Of a stretch of 64,000 nt of DNA, positions 17,966 through 25,263 are shown piece by piece. Below the pieces are notes generated by a model. The model was not told where the DNA came from. It did no database searches and was given only the letters and a program-made list of their open reading frames with translations. The position numbers were made by a program, and so were the translations under genes. Position 1 is the stretch's first letter. Every line of letters starts with the position of its first letter. This stretch comes from Catellatospora tritici (GTDB lineage Bacteria > Actinomycetota > Actinomycetes > Mycobacteriales > Micromonosporaceae), in NCBI RefSeq assembly GCF_019083965.1, contig NZ_JAHRCY010000024.1, positions 1-64,000 on the forward strand, written 5' to 3'.

Positions 17966-19357
17966 TTACTCCGGGGCGCGGGTCATGGCGAGGACGTCGA
18001 GGGCGGCGTCCAGGTCGGCCTCGGTCAGGCGGCCCGCCTCCAGGTGGCCCCGTTCCACGACCACCTGGCGGATGGTCTTGTGCTCCGCCAGCGCCTGCTT
18101 GGCGATCGCGGCCGCCTCCTCGTACCCGATGTGCCGGTTGAGCGGGGTCACGATCGACGGCGAGCCCTCGGCGTACAGGCGGCAGATCTCCTCGTTGGCG
18201 GTGAGCCCGAGGACACAGCGCTGCGCGAACACCCGGGACACGTTGGCCAGCAGCGTGATCGACTCGAGCAGGTTACGGGCGATCACGGGCAGCATCGTGT
18301 TCAGCTCGAAGTCGCCCTGCGACCCCGCGAACGCGATGGTCGCGTCCGCCCCGATCACCTGGGCGCAGACCTGGCGCACCGACTCGCACAGCACCGGGTT
18401 GACCTTGCCCGGCATGATCGACGAGCCGGGCTGCAGGTCGGGCAGGTGCACCTCGCTCAACCCGGCGCGCGGGCCGGACCCCATCCAGCGGATGTCGTTG
18501 GCGATCTTGTACAGGCTGACCGCGACCGTACGCAGCTGACCGGACAGCTCCACCAGCGCGTCCCGGGAGCCGTGCGCCTCGAAGTGGTTCTCGGCCTCGC
18601 GCACCGGCAGGCCGGTGTTGTGGGCCAGGTGCACGTACACCTCGTGCCGGAACGCGGCGCTGGCGTTGACGCCGGTGCCGACCGCGGTGCCGCCCAGCGG
18701 CAGCTCCGCCACGTGCGGCAGCGTCGAGGCCACCCGCTCGGCGCCCCGCTGCACCTGCTGGGCGTAGCCGGAGAACTCCTGGCCCAGGGTCACCGGGGTG
18801 GCGTCCATCAGATGCGTACGCCCCGACTTCACCACGTGCGCGAACTGGGCCGCCTTCAACTCCAGCGCCTCGTGCAGCTCCAGCAGGGCCGGGCGCAGGT
18901 CGTCGGCGATCAGGCGCAACGCGGCCAGGTGGATCGCCGACGGGAACACGTCGTTGCTCGACTGCGAGGCGTTGACCTGGTCGTTCGGGTGCACCGGTCG
19001 GCCCAGGGACTGTCCGGCCAGGCGGGCCAGCACCTCGTTCAGGTTCATGTTGGTGGAGGTGCCCGAACCGGTCTGGAACACGTCCAGCGGGAAGTGCCGG
19101 GCCAGGTCGCCGTCGATCACCTGCCGGGCCGCGGCCGCGATGGCCTCGGCGGTCTCGCGGTCCAGCGCGCCGGTGTCCGCGTTCGCCTGCGCGGCGGCTT
19201 CCTTGATCTGGGCAAGGGCGATGATCAGGGGGTACGGCAGGGGAGTGCCGGAGATCGGGAAGTTCTCCACCGCTCGCTGGGTCTGGGCGCCCCAGAGTGC
19301 GTCGGCGGGGACCCGCACCTCACCCATCGTGTCGTGCTCGACTCGATATTCGGTCAT
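17966..19357 (-). CDS. fumC: Fumarate hydratase, class II
   Basis: A 463-residue oxygen-stable fumarase of the aspartase/fumarase superfamily. The family signature GSSIMPGKVNP is present near residue 315, with the upstream GSGTSTNMNLNEV and SGRTHLMDATPVT substrate motifs. I chose the ATG at 19357 because AAGGA lies 7 nt upstream; the frame opens 15 codons earlier. It duplicates the reaction of the class I enzyme at 9814. Confidence 0.95.
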   Translation of the reverse strand: MTEYRVEHDTMGEVRVPADALWGAQTQRAVENFPISGTPLPYPLIIALAQIKEAAAQANADTGALDRETAEAIAAAARQVIDGDLARHFPLDVFQTGSGTSTNMNLNEVLARLAGQSLGRPVHPNDQVNASQSSNDVFPSAIHLAALRLIADDLRPALLELHEALELKAAQFAHVVKSGRTHLMDATPVTLGQEFSGYAQQVQRGAERVASTLPHVAELPLGGTAVGTGVNASAAFRHEVYVHLAHNTGLPVREAENHFEAHGSRDALVELSGQLRTVAVSLYKIANDIRWMGSGPRAGLSEVHLPDLQPGSSIMPGKVNPVLCESVRQVCAQVIGADATIAFAGSQGDFELNTMLPVIARNLLESITLLANVSRVFAQRCVLGLTANEEICRLYAEGSPSIVTPLNRHIGYEEAAAIAKQALAEHKTIRQVVVERGHLEAGRLTEADLDAALDVLAMTRAPE

Positions 19358-19407
19358 GCCTACATCCTTACCCGCCGCGCCCAGCGGATGAGGAAAGCGC
19401 ATATGGA

Positions 19408-19439
19408 AAAAGGGCGGAGCCGACCGGCTCCGCCCTTTT
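19408..19439 (-). terminator. Intrinsic terminator of msiK
   Basis: A 14-bp perfect stem (AAAAGGGCGGAGCC with GGCTCCGCCCTTTT) closes a 4-nt loop. On the minus strand it ends in a run of five T, the classic form. It lies 14 nt after the msiK stop. Confidence 0.9.
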
Positions 19440-19452
19440 ACTGGCTACTGCG

Positions 19453-20544
19453 TCAGATGCGCACACCGGAGGCGGCGTGGAACGCGTGGTGGCTGCCCAC
19501 GACCGGCTTCACGTAGACCGTGTCGCCCAGCGACGGCATCGCCTGACGGGTGGTGGAGACCACGAACCGCTCCTCGCCGCCGTTGAGCGCGGCGTGGCCG
19601 TACACGTTGGCGTTGGCGCCCAGGTCCTCGACCAGGTCCACGACGATCGGCATGCCGCCCTCGCTCGCGCCGACCAGGTCCGAGTCCTCGGGGCGGAAGC
19701 CCACGGTGACCTGGCCGTTGCCACCCTCGGCCTGAGCCGCGGCGACCTGCTCACGGGTGAGCGGGAGCACCATCTGGCCGAACACCGCGCCCGCGTCGGT
19801 CAGCTGCACGGTCTTGATGTTCATGGCCGGCGAGCCGATGAAGCCCGCGACGAAGACGTTCGACGGGGCGTCGTACAGCTTGCGCGGGGTGTCGCACTGC
19901 TGCAGCACACCGTCGAGCAGCACGGCCACGCGGTGACCCATGGTCATGGCCTCGACCTGGTCGTGCGTGACGTACACCGTGGTGATGCCCAGCTGCGACT
20001 GCAGCGTGGCGATCTGCGAGCGGGTCTGCACACGGAGCTTGGCGTCGAGGTTCGACAGCGGCTCGTCCATGAGGAAGACCTGCGGCTCACGCACGATGGC
20101 GCGACCCATGGCGACACGCTGGCGCTGACCGCCGGAGAGTGCCTTCGGCTTGCGGCCCAGGTACTCCTCGAGCTGCAGCATCTGGGCGGCCTTCTTGACC
20201 CGGGTGTCGATCTCCGACTTCGGGGTCTTGCGCAGCTTGAGCGCGAACGCCATGTTCTCGTACACCGTCATGTGCGGGTAGAGGGCGTAGTTCTGGAAGA
20301 CCATCGCGATGTCCCGCGACTTCGGCGGGAGGTTCGTGACGTCCTTGTCGTTGATGTAGATCGCGCCCTGGTCGACGTCCTCAAGACCGGCGAGCATCCG
20401 CAGGCTGGTGGACTTGCCACAGCCGGAGGGGCCGACCAGGACGAGGAACTCGCCATCCTGGATCTGCAGGTCGAGCTGGTCGACGGCGGGGCGGTCGGTG
20501 CCCGGGTAGATCCGGGACGCCTTGGCGTACGTGACGGTAGCCAT
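19453..20544 (-). CDS. msiK: Sugar ABC transporter ATPase, MsiK/UgpC type
   Basis: A 363-residue ATP-binding protein. Walker A is GPSGCGKST, the signature LSGGQRQR, Walker B FLMDEPLSNLD, and the switch histidine sits in VTHDQVEAMT. The C-terminal regulatory OB-like domain (TVGFRPEDSDL) is typical of MalK/UgpC proteins. No permease or binding protein is adjacent; in streptomycetes the orphan ATPase MsiK powers several sugar importers, and the isolation here points the same way. Start at 20544 is supported by GGAAG about 7 nt upstream. Confidence 0.93.
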   Translation of the reverse strand: MATVTYAKASRIYPGTDRPAVDQLDLQIQDGEFLVLVGPSGCGKSTSLRMLAGLEDVDQGAIYINDKDVTNLPPKSRDIAMVFQNYALYPHMTVYENMAFALKLRKTPKSEIDTRVKKAAQMLQLEEYLGRKPKALSGGQRQRVAMGRAIVREPQVFLMDEPLSNLDAKLRVQTRSQIATLQSQLGITTVYVTHDQVEAMTMGHRVAVLLDGVLQQCDTPRKLYDAPSNVFVAGFIGSPAMNIKTVQLTDAGAVFGQMVLPLTREQVAAAQAEGGNGQVTVGFRPEDSDLVGASEGGMPIVVDLVEDLGANANVYGHAALNGGEERFVVSTTRQAMPSLGDTVYVKPVVGSHHAFHAASGVRI

Positions 20545-20802
20545 GGGGGTGCTTCCTTCCACCGGCAGGAACGTGCCGGACGATCCGAGTGAAAGTGAGT
20601 ACCGTCCGTGTTCACACGGTCGGCGCTCGCCAAAGTAACCCGGTCACGGGCCGTTAACAAGCCCGTGGATCATCAGGTGGAACGCTCTCGCCAGGCAAAA
20701 CGTACTTTAGCGGTATGCAGGGGACGAAACTTCTGGGAATCCGGTGGCGAGGGGGCGGACTTCGACGCGTACCATCGCTGTGAACCTCCCCACGGGGTTC
20801 AT

Positions 20803-20878
20803 GCCGGCCTGGCGCAATTGGTAGCGCACCCGACTTGTAATCGGAAGGTTGCGGGTTCAAGTCCCGCGGTCGGCTCCA
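20803..20878 (+). tRNA. tRNA-Thr (anticodon TGT)
   Basis: A 76-nt tRNA with encoded CCA. The acceptor stem is GCCGGCC with GGTCGGC, the anticodon loop CTTGTAA gives TGT, and the T-arm is GCGGGTTCAAGTCCCGC. An integrase remnant lies 570 bp downstream, so its 3' end is a probable attachment site of a lost element; I could not find the second copy of such a site. Confidence 0.96.
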
Positions 20879-20956
20879 TCAGCCCAGCTCAAAAGCACTG
20901 AACCGGGCTCGCCCAGCACGGCAGCGGCCCGGTACGGCAGCGAAGTACAGCAACGG

Positions 20957-21421
20957 TCAGCCGATGGTGGTGCTTGCGCCAACCGATCTGGCACGGGCGT
21001 CGCGAAGCGCGGCAGCCAGCACATCCACGTGCCGCTGTTCATGCTGTTGAGCCCGCCCCGCGAACAGCGTTGTTTCGTGATCAAGCGCAACCAGGCCGAT
21101 CCGGCGACCAGAGATCAGGTTGACGGTGATCGGGTAGAACGGATTGTTCGCCGGATAGGTGAAGGAGTCGATCTCTTCCCAGGTCAGCTCATGGCTGCGG
21201 AGCGGGTTGCGGACAACAAGCCCACGATCCTGGATGGCGACGGACATGCGAGCCAAGCGCCAGCTGACGACGACCGAGAGCATGAAGAGCAGCAAGCCGA
21301 CCACGGCCCCGATGGCGCCGCCTGCTGCTGCGGCCAAGACGCAGGCGAACGCGCCGATGAGCGTGAGGAACGGAACTGCCAGGTAGTTGCGCCTGTTCCG
21401 CAGGACGAGCCGTCCGGCCAT
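20957..21421 (-). CDS. Membrane protein with bacterial PH-like domain
   Basis: A 154-residue protein with two hydrophobic helices (about residues 14-54) and then a small beta domain containing RNPLRSHELTWEEIDSF, typical of bacterial PH domains seen in two-helix membrane proteins. Start ATG at 21421 has GAGGGGG 7 nt upstream. It is possibly cargo of the mobile element whose integrase remnant follows, but base composition is only slightly lower in GC than its surroundings. Confidence 0.75.
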   Translation of the reverse strand: MAGRLVLRNRRNYLAVPFLTLIGAFACVLAAAAGGAIGAVVGLLLFMLSVVVSWRLARMSVAIQDRGLVVRNPLRSHELTWEEIDSFTYPANNPFYPITVNLISGRRIGLVALDHETTLFAGRAQQHEQRHVDVLAAALRDARARSVGASTTIG

Positions 21422-21445
21422 CACACCACCCCCTCTCGGCGATCT

Positions 21446-21851
21446 TCAAACGGCGTATAGCGAGGTCAGCGGAAGGGTACAGCCGTTCGCCGTGGCCGCC
21501 GTTGGTTGACGGCGCTCACTCCAGCGCCTGGCGAGCCTCCGCAGGGCATCACGGGTCGCCTCGTCGGTGACCTCGGTGTAGATCTCCCTCGTGATCGACA
21601 CCTGCGCGTGCCTCACGATCTGCTGAGCGACCCGCGGGTACACGTTCAGGTCACGAAGCAGGGTCGCGCAGGTGCGGCGAGCGTCGTGCACGGTGATCTG
21701 CTTGACCCCGGCCCGCTTGATCTGCCGGTCCCAGCACGGGTTGAAGTTGCGCGGCTCCACCGGCTGGCCGGTACGAGTCGTGAACAGCAGGCCGGTCGGC
21801 TCGGCGTCGCACTCGGCCCGGACCAGCTCTCGATGGCGGGTGAGTGCCGTC
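21446..21851 (-). pseudogene. Truncated tyrosine-recombinase (integrase) remnant
   Basis: Only the C-terminal half of a phage/ICE-type integrase is left. In the open frame back to about 21851 one reads TGLLFTTRTGQPVEPRNFNP, then the HDARRTCATLLRD box (H and second catalytic Arg), the third-box VRHAQVSITREIYTEV with the presumed nucleophile Y, and ATRDALRRLA. A stop codon breaks the frame just upstream, and the N-terminal DNA-binding and core domains are missing. It is 570 bp from tRNA-Thr, the usual target type of such elements. Confidence 0.85.
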
Positions 21852-22257
21852 AGAGCAAGCGGTCGACCTCACCGACACCGCCGACGACACCACCGCGCGG
21901 TGGGCCAATCGCCGCCGACCTGGATGCGTTGACGGCTGGTGACTTCGACGACTGGTGGGATCGACGACAGCGGATGGTGGCGGCACCCCGCAGTCACTTG
22001 TGCGGCAGCGGCAGGTAGTGACTACCGACATGCTGCGTAGATGAGTCCCGACGTCCTGCTCGCCTCTGTCGCCTCGTTGGTCGGCGTGGCGCTCGGTGCA
22101 GTTGTCTCGTACTTCCACTGCCGCGATCAGGTTGCGTCTGTTGCGCAGCACCCGCCGTCGCACCACCGCCACGATCACCCCCGTCCAACCCTGGTCGGCG
22201 AGCATATGACCTGGTCACTGGGGGCTGTCGAGGGCTATGGGCGTGCCTGTGACCAGG
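21852..22257. other. Debris of a mobile element
   Basis: About 400 bp without an intact gene. The plus strand holds a short frame ending DALTAGDFDDWWDRRQRMV (about 21918-21985) that reads like a protein C-terminus, and the truncated membrane-protein start at 22041. Together with the integrase remnant these look like leftovers of a decayed integrative element. Confidence 0.5.
22041..22112 (+). pseudogene. Truncated small membrane protein start
   Basis: The frame begins MSPDVLLASVASLVGVALG and continues for one membrane helix. This opening is typical of small actinobacterial proteins in which a charged coiled coil follows the helix. Here the frame loses protein-like character after about 25 codons. 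I read it as a 5' fragment left by deletion or frameshift. Confidence 0.4.
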
Positions 22258-22260
22258 TCA
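22207..22260 (-). terminator. Inverted repeat at 3' end of the beta-helix gene
   Basis: A perfect 12-bp inverted repeat (TGACCTGGTCAC and GTGACCAGGTCA) with a 30-nt loop overlaps the stop codon of the minus-strand gene. The long loop makes a simple terminator less certain; it could also be a protein-binding palindrome pair. Confidence 0.45.
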
Positions 22261-24498
22261 CTTGTCGGCGCGGGCGAGGGAGCGCGTCAGGGCGGGCAGG
22301 ACGGCGATGGACAGGGCGAAGCCGAACCCCTGCAGCACCATCGCGGCCACGTACGCCCCGTCGGTCAGGTCGGCGGCCTCGACCAGCCCGAAGGGCGACG
22401 TCGGCAGGATCGCGTCGATGGCGAGCAGCAGCGCGTTCGTGTCCAGGTTGTCGGTCGGATGCGTCGGACCGACGTCGGTGAACAGCCACGTGCCGCAGGC
22501 GATGGCGGTGAGCAGGCAGGCGAAGGCTCGCGCGGGCACGTAGCCGTACCCGGCCAGGCCGTCGATCAGCAGGCCGGGCAGGCGCCGGATCAGTCCTGGC
22601 AGCGTGCTGGCCCCGCTGGTGTTGCGCCGCTGGCTGCGCCGTTTGCCGAGCAGGACGATGCGGGCCTCGCGGTCGTGGCCGTTGGCGCGGTAGTACGCGG
22701 CGAGCTGCTCGTACATCTGCGGGTGGTAGCCGTCGGTGTCGCGGCGCAGCCAGGTCAGCCGCTGGCGCACCGGCGGATCGGGGTCCGGGTCGAGGTCGGT
22801 GTAGGTGAGGCCGCTCAGCCGCATGCTGCTGTGCAGGGCGCCGACGGGGACGCACAGCCGGCCGATGGTGGCCTGCCGCAGGTCGGTGACGCCGGGCATG
22901 CTGTCGGGCAGGATCAGGAAGCTCGCGGTGAGCGACTCGCAGTCGAGCGTGAGGTGGGTACGGACCGCGCCGGCCGGCACCGTGAACGTGGCGGCCTCGA
23001 ACGTGGCCCCGCTGAGGGTGGCGTTGGCCAGGCACACCGTTCCCTCGGCGGTGAAGCCGTGGCCGCACTGCATGATCCGGCCGACGGTGAGGTCGCGTCC
23101 GTTGAGCGCCAGCCCGTCGGGGTGTCGCAGCGTCGCTCCGGACAGGGACAGCTGCCCGGCGACGGTGGCGCCGTAGAGGTTGACGCCGCCGTTGGCGGTG
23201 AAGCCGCCGTAGCAGACCATGTCCATGTCGACGTGCAGGTTCTCGGCCGACAGCGCCTCACCGCCGGGGTTGTCGAGCTTCGCGCCGACCAACGACAGGA
23301 CCCCGCCGATCTTGGCGCCGCTCAGGTCGACCATGCCGGTGGCGGTGAAGCCGTCGTAGCAGTACATGGCCTGGCCGATGGTGATGCTCTGCGCGTGCAG
23401 GGCCCGGCCGCCCGGGTTGCTCAGAGTCGCCCCGACCAGCGAGAGCTGCCCGTCGATTCGGGCGCCGTACAGGTCGATCGCGCCGGTGGCGGTGAAGCCG
23501 CGGTAGGCGAGGATGCTCTCGCTGACGGTGAGGTTCTGCGCGTTGAGCGCCTGGCCGCCGGGGCGGCTGAGGGTGGCGTCGAGCATGGACAGCTGCCCGC
23601 CGATCCGGGCGCCGCTGAGGTCGATGGTGCCGCTCGCCGCGAACCCGTCGTTGAAGTAGACGTCCCGCTCAACCACGAGGTTCTGCGCGTTGAAGGCGTA
23701 CCCGTCGGGGTTGGTGAGCTTGGCGCCGATCAACGACAGCCGTCCGCCGATCTTGGCGCCGCTCAGCTCGATCGCGCCGTCGACGGTGAAGCCGTCGTGG
23801 CAGATCACGTCGCGGTCGACGGTCAGGTTCTGCGCGTTGAACGCGTACTGCCCGGGATGGTGCAGCTTCGCGCCGATGAGCAGCAGCATGCCGCCGATGT
23901 GCGCGCCCGACAGCGCCATCGAGCCGTCGGTGGTGAACCCGTCGTTGCAGAGCAGGTCCTGGTCGACGACGAGATTCCAGGCGTTGAGGGCGTCGGCGCC
24001 GGGGTTGACCAGCCGGGTCCCGGTCATGGACAGCTGCCCGGCGATCCGGGCGCCGTTGAGGTCGAGCTCGCCCTCGACGCGGCTGCCGGACAGGTGGGTG
24101 GGGCCGGAGGTCTGCAGGCCGTGCGCGGTCAGGCCGGGCAGGCGGCAGCCGGTCAGTGCGATGCCCTTGGTGTACGCGTCGGCGAGGTCAGGCGCCTGAT
24201 CGAGCCAGCACCGGTCCAGGTGCAGTTCGTACGACGTGTCGCCGCCGTTGAGGTCCAGGTCGCCGGTGACCAGCGCCCCGGCCAGCCGTACCTTGGCGAT
24301 GTAGCCGCGGTCGACGTCGCGCACGCCCAGCAGCAGCCGTGCGATCAGCTCGGCGCGTACGGTCCGGTCGGCGCCCCAGGTCTGCGGGTCGAAGCCGTCG
24401 GCGGCGGGTTCGCCGGGACCGAGGTCCACCATGGTGCCCGACCCGAACGCGTCCCACAGCGCACGTTCGGCCTCGTTGACCAGCTCGTCCCTGTCCAC
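22258..24498 (-). CDS. Repeat-built beta-helix membrane protein
   Basis: A 746-residue protein. Residues 1-146 are a mixed N-terminal region. Residues 147-489 are seven exact-length 49-residue repeats, each with the pattern LSGAKIGGxLSLxGAxL, NPxGxALNAQNLTVxxD and DGFTAxGxI. A degraded eighth unit follows. Two or three hydrophobic helices near the C-terminus (ARAFACLLTAIACGTWLF and VAAMVLQGFGFALSIAVL) anchor it. The repeats resemble bactofilin-like or pentapeptide-like right-handed helices. Similar proteins are sometimes auto-named membrane-associated oxidoreductase; no redox motif is visible. Start GTG at 24498 has a strong GGAGGAG site 5 nt upstream. Confidence 0.7.
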   Translation of the reverse strand: MDRDELVNEAERALWDAFGSGTMVDLGPGEPAADGFDPQTWGADRTVRAELIARLLLGVRDVDRGYIAKVRLAGALVTGDLDLNGGDTSYELHLDRCWLDQAPDLADAYTKGIALTGCRLPGLTAHGLQTSGPTHLSGSRVEGELDLNGARIAGQLSMTGTRLVNPGADALNAWNLVVDQDLLCNDGFTTDGSMALSGAHIGGMLLLIGAKLHHPGQYAFNAQNLTVDRDVICHDGFTVDGAIELSGAKIGGRLSLIGAKLTNPDGYAFNAQNLVVERDVYFNDGFAASGTIDLSGARIGGQLSMLDATLSRPGGQALNAQNLTVSESILAYRGFTATGAIDLYGARIDGQLSLVGATLSNPGGRALHAQSITIGQAMYCYDGFTATGMVDLSGAKIGGVLSLVGAKLDNPGGEALSAENLHVDMDMVCYGGFTANGGVNLYGATVAGQLSLSGATLRHPDGLALNGRDLTVGRIMQCGHGFTAEGTVCLANATLSGATFEAATFTVPAGAVRTHLTLDCESLTASFLILPDSMPGVTDLRQATIGRLCVPVGALHSSMRLSGLTYTDLDPDPDPPVRQRLTWLRRDTDGYHPQMYEQLAAYYRANGHDREARIVLLGKRRSQRRNTSGASTLPGLIRRLPGLLIDGLAGYGYVPARAFACLLTAIACGTWLFTDVGPTHPTDNLDTNALLLAIDAILPTSPFGLVEAADLTDGAYVAAMVLQGFGFALSIAVLPALTRSLARADK
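23032..24060 (-). repeat. Seven tandem 147-bp coding repeats
   Basis: The seven 49-residue units of the beta-helix protein occupy exactly 1029 bp. Units keep the same length with no indels, while amino-acid identity between them is moderate, so expansion is old but length is under selection. Confidence 0.85.
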
Positions 24499-24607
24499 GT
24501 GCGCTCCTCCCCGAAGCAAAAACGGGGAAAGCCTTTCATCCATGGCCGACCGAGCAAAGCCGACGATGGGGCGAGCGATGGGCCGGTTCGGTTGATGGCG
24601 GATGCGG

Positions 24608-25087
24608 TCAGGACTGCTGCGGGCTGTTGGCGCTCGCCGTGCGGCGGTGCGCGTCGATGGTGCCGACCAGGGCTACCAGCTGCTCGAACGTCACCCGGAT
24701 GGCAGGGGAGAACAGGCTGCGGGTGACGCCGACGTGGGTTCGCAGCACGGTGCCGTCGGCCAGTTCCAGGTGCAGCAGGCGGCGTTCGGGCTTGGCGGGC
24801 AGCGGCCGGATGTACGCCTCGCGCAGGTTCGCCAGCGGGACGAGGGTGCGCGACAGCGGGCGGCGCAGCAGCAGCCGATCGCCGACGAGGTAGATGCCCT
24901 GCTGATACAGCGCCTGCGAGCCGACCAGCAGCACCAGCAGCGTGATGGTGGGCAGCGGGTCGGTCCGGCGGTCGATCAGGGTGGCGACCAGCAGCAGTGC
25001 GGACAGTACGGTGCCCACCAGGTAGAGCAGGCCCAGGGTGGGGCGCGGGGTCAACCGGGTGGTGCGGGTGAACTCGACGGAGGGCAT
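24608..25087 (-). CDS. Small membrane protein, PH-like
   Basis: A 159-residue protein with two hydrophobic helices (about residues 15-31 and 41-60), followed by a beta-rich part (GIYLVGDRLLLRRPL, LANLREAYIRPLP, LHLELADGTVLRTHVG) resembling membrane-associated bacterial PH domains. It shares this layout with the gene at 20957. CACAAT lies 7 nt before the ATG at 25087, and there is no ribosome site, so a leaderless message is likely. Confidence 0.6.
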   Translation of the reverse strand: MPSVEFTRTTRLTPRPTLGLLYLVGTVLSALLLVATLIDRRTDPLPTITLLVLLVGSQALYQQGIYLVGDRLLLRRPLSRTLVPLANLREAYIRPLPAKPERRLLHLELADGTVLRTHVGVTRSLFSPAIRVTFEQLVALVGTIDAHRRTASANSPQQS

Positions 25088-25121
25088 GCGCCGCATTGTG
25101 CCGGGTGTACGGGCGCGGCGC

Positions 25122-25216
25122 TGCCCGGTACGACGCAGCGCGCCCGGTACGACGCAGCGCGCCCGGTACGACGCAGCGCGCCCGGTACGACGCAGCGCGC
25201 CCGGTACGACGCAGCG
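25122..25216. repeat. Five tandem copies of a 19-bp unit
   Basis: The unit CGCCCGGTACGACGCAGCG occurs five times head to tail with a single mismatch in the first copy. It has no spacers, so it is not a CRISPR. It lies in the gap between two minus-strand genes, directly before a strong hairpin. Confidence 0.95.
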
Positions 25217-25246
25217 CGCCCGCGCACGGAGTCCGTGCGCGGGCGC
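25216..25246 (-). terminator. GC-rich hairpin after the glycine-rich secreted protein gene
   Basis: A 14-bp perfect stem (GCGCCCGCGCACGG with CCGTGCGCGGGCGC) closes a 3-nt loop 17 nt after the stop codon of the minus-strand gene. Its base sequence continues the neighbouring 19-bp tandem repeat. Confidence 0.75.
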
Positions 25247-25263
25247 GCCGAGGTCGGGCCGGA

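Noticed and set aside
20654..20860. Small minus-strand frame through the tRNA gene
   Set aside because: It translates the complement of tRNA-Thr, a common false small protein.
22237..24726. 829-codon open frame on the plus strand
   Set aside because: It is antisense to the repeat-built membrane protein and arises from its GC-rich repeats. The minus-strand frame has a strong ribosome site, a regular repeat and membrane helices.
25122..25216. CRISPR array
   Set aside because: Direct repeats follow each other with no spacers and there are no cas genes.
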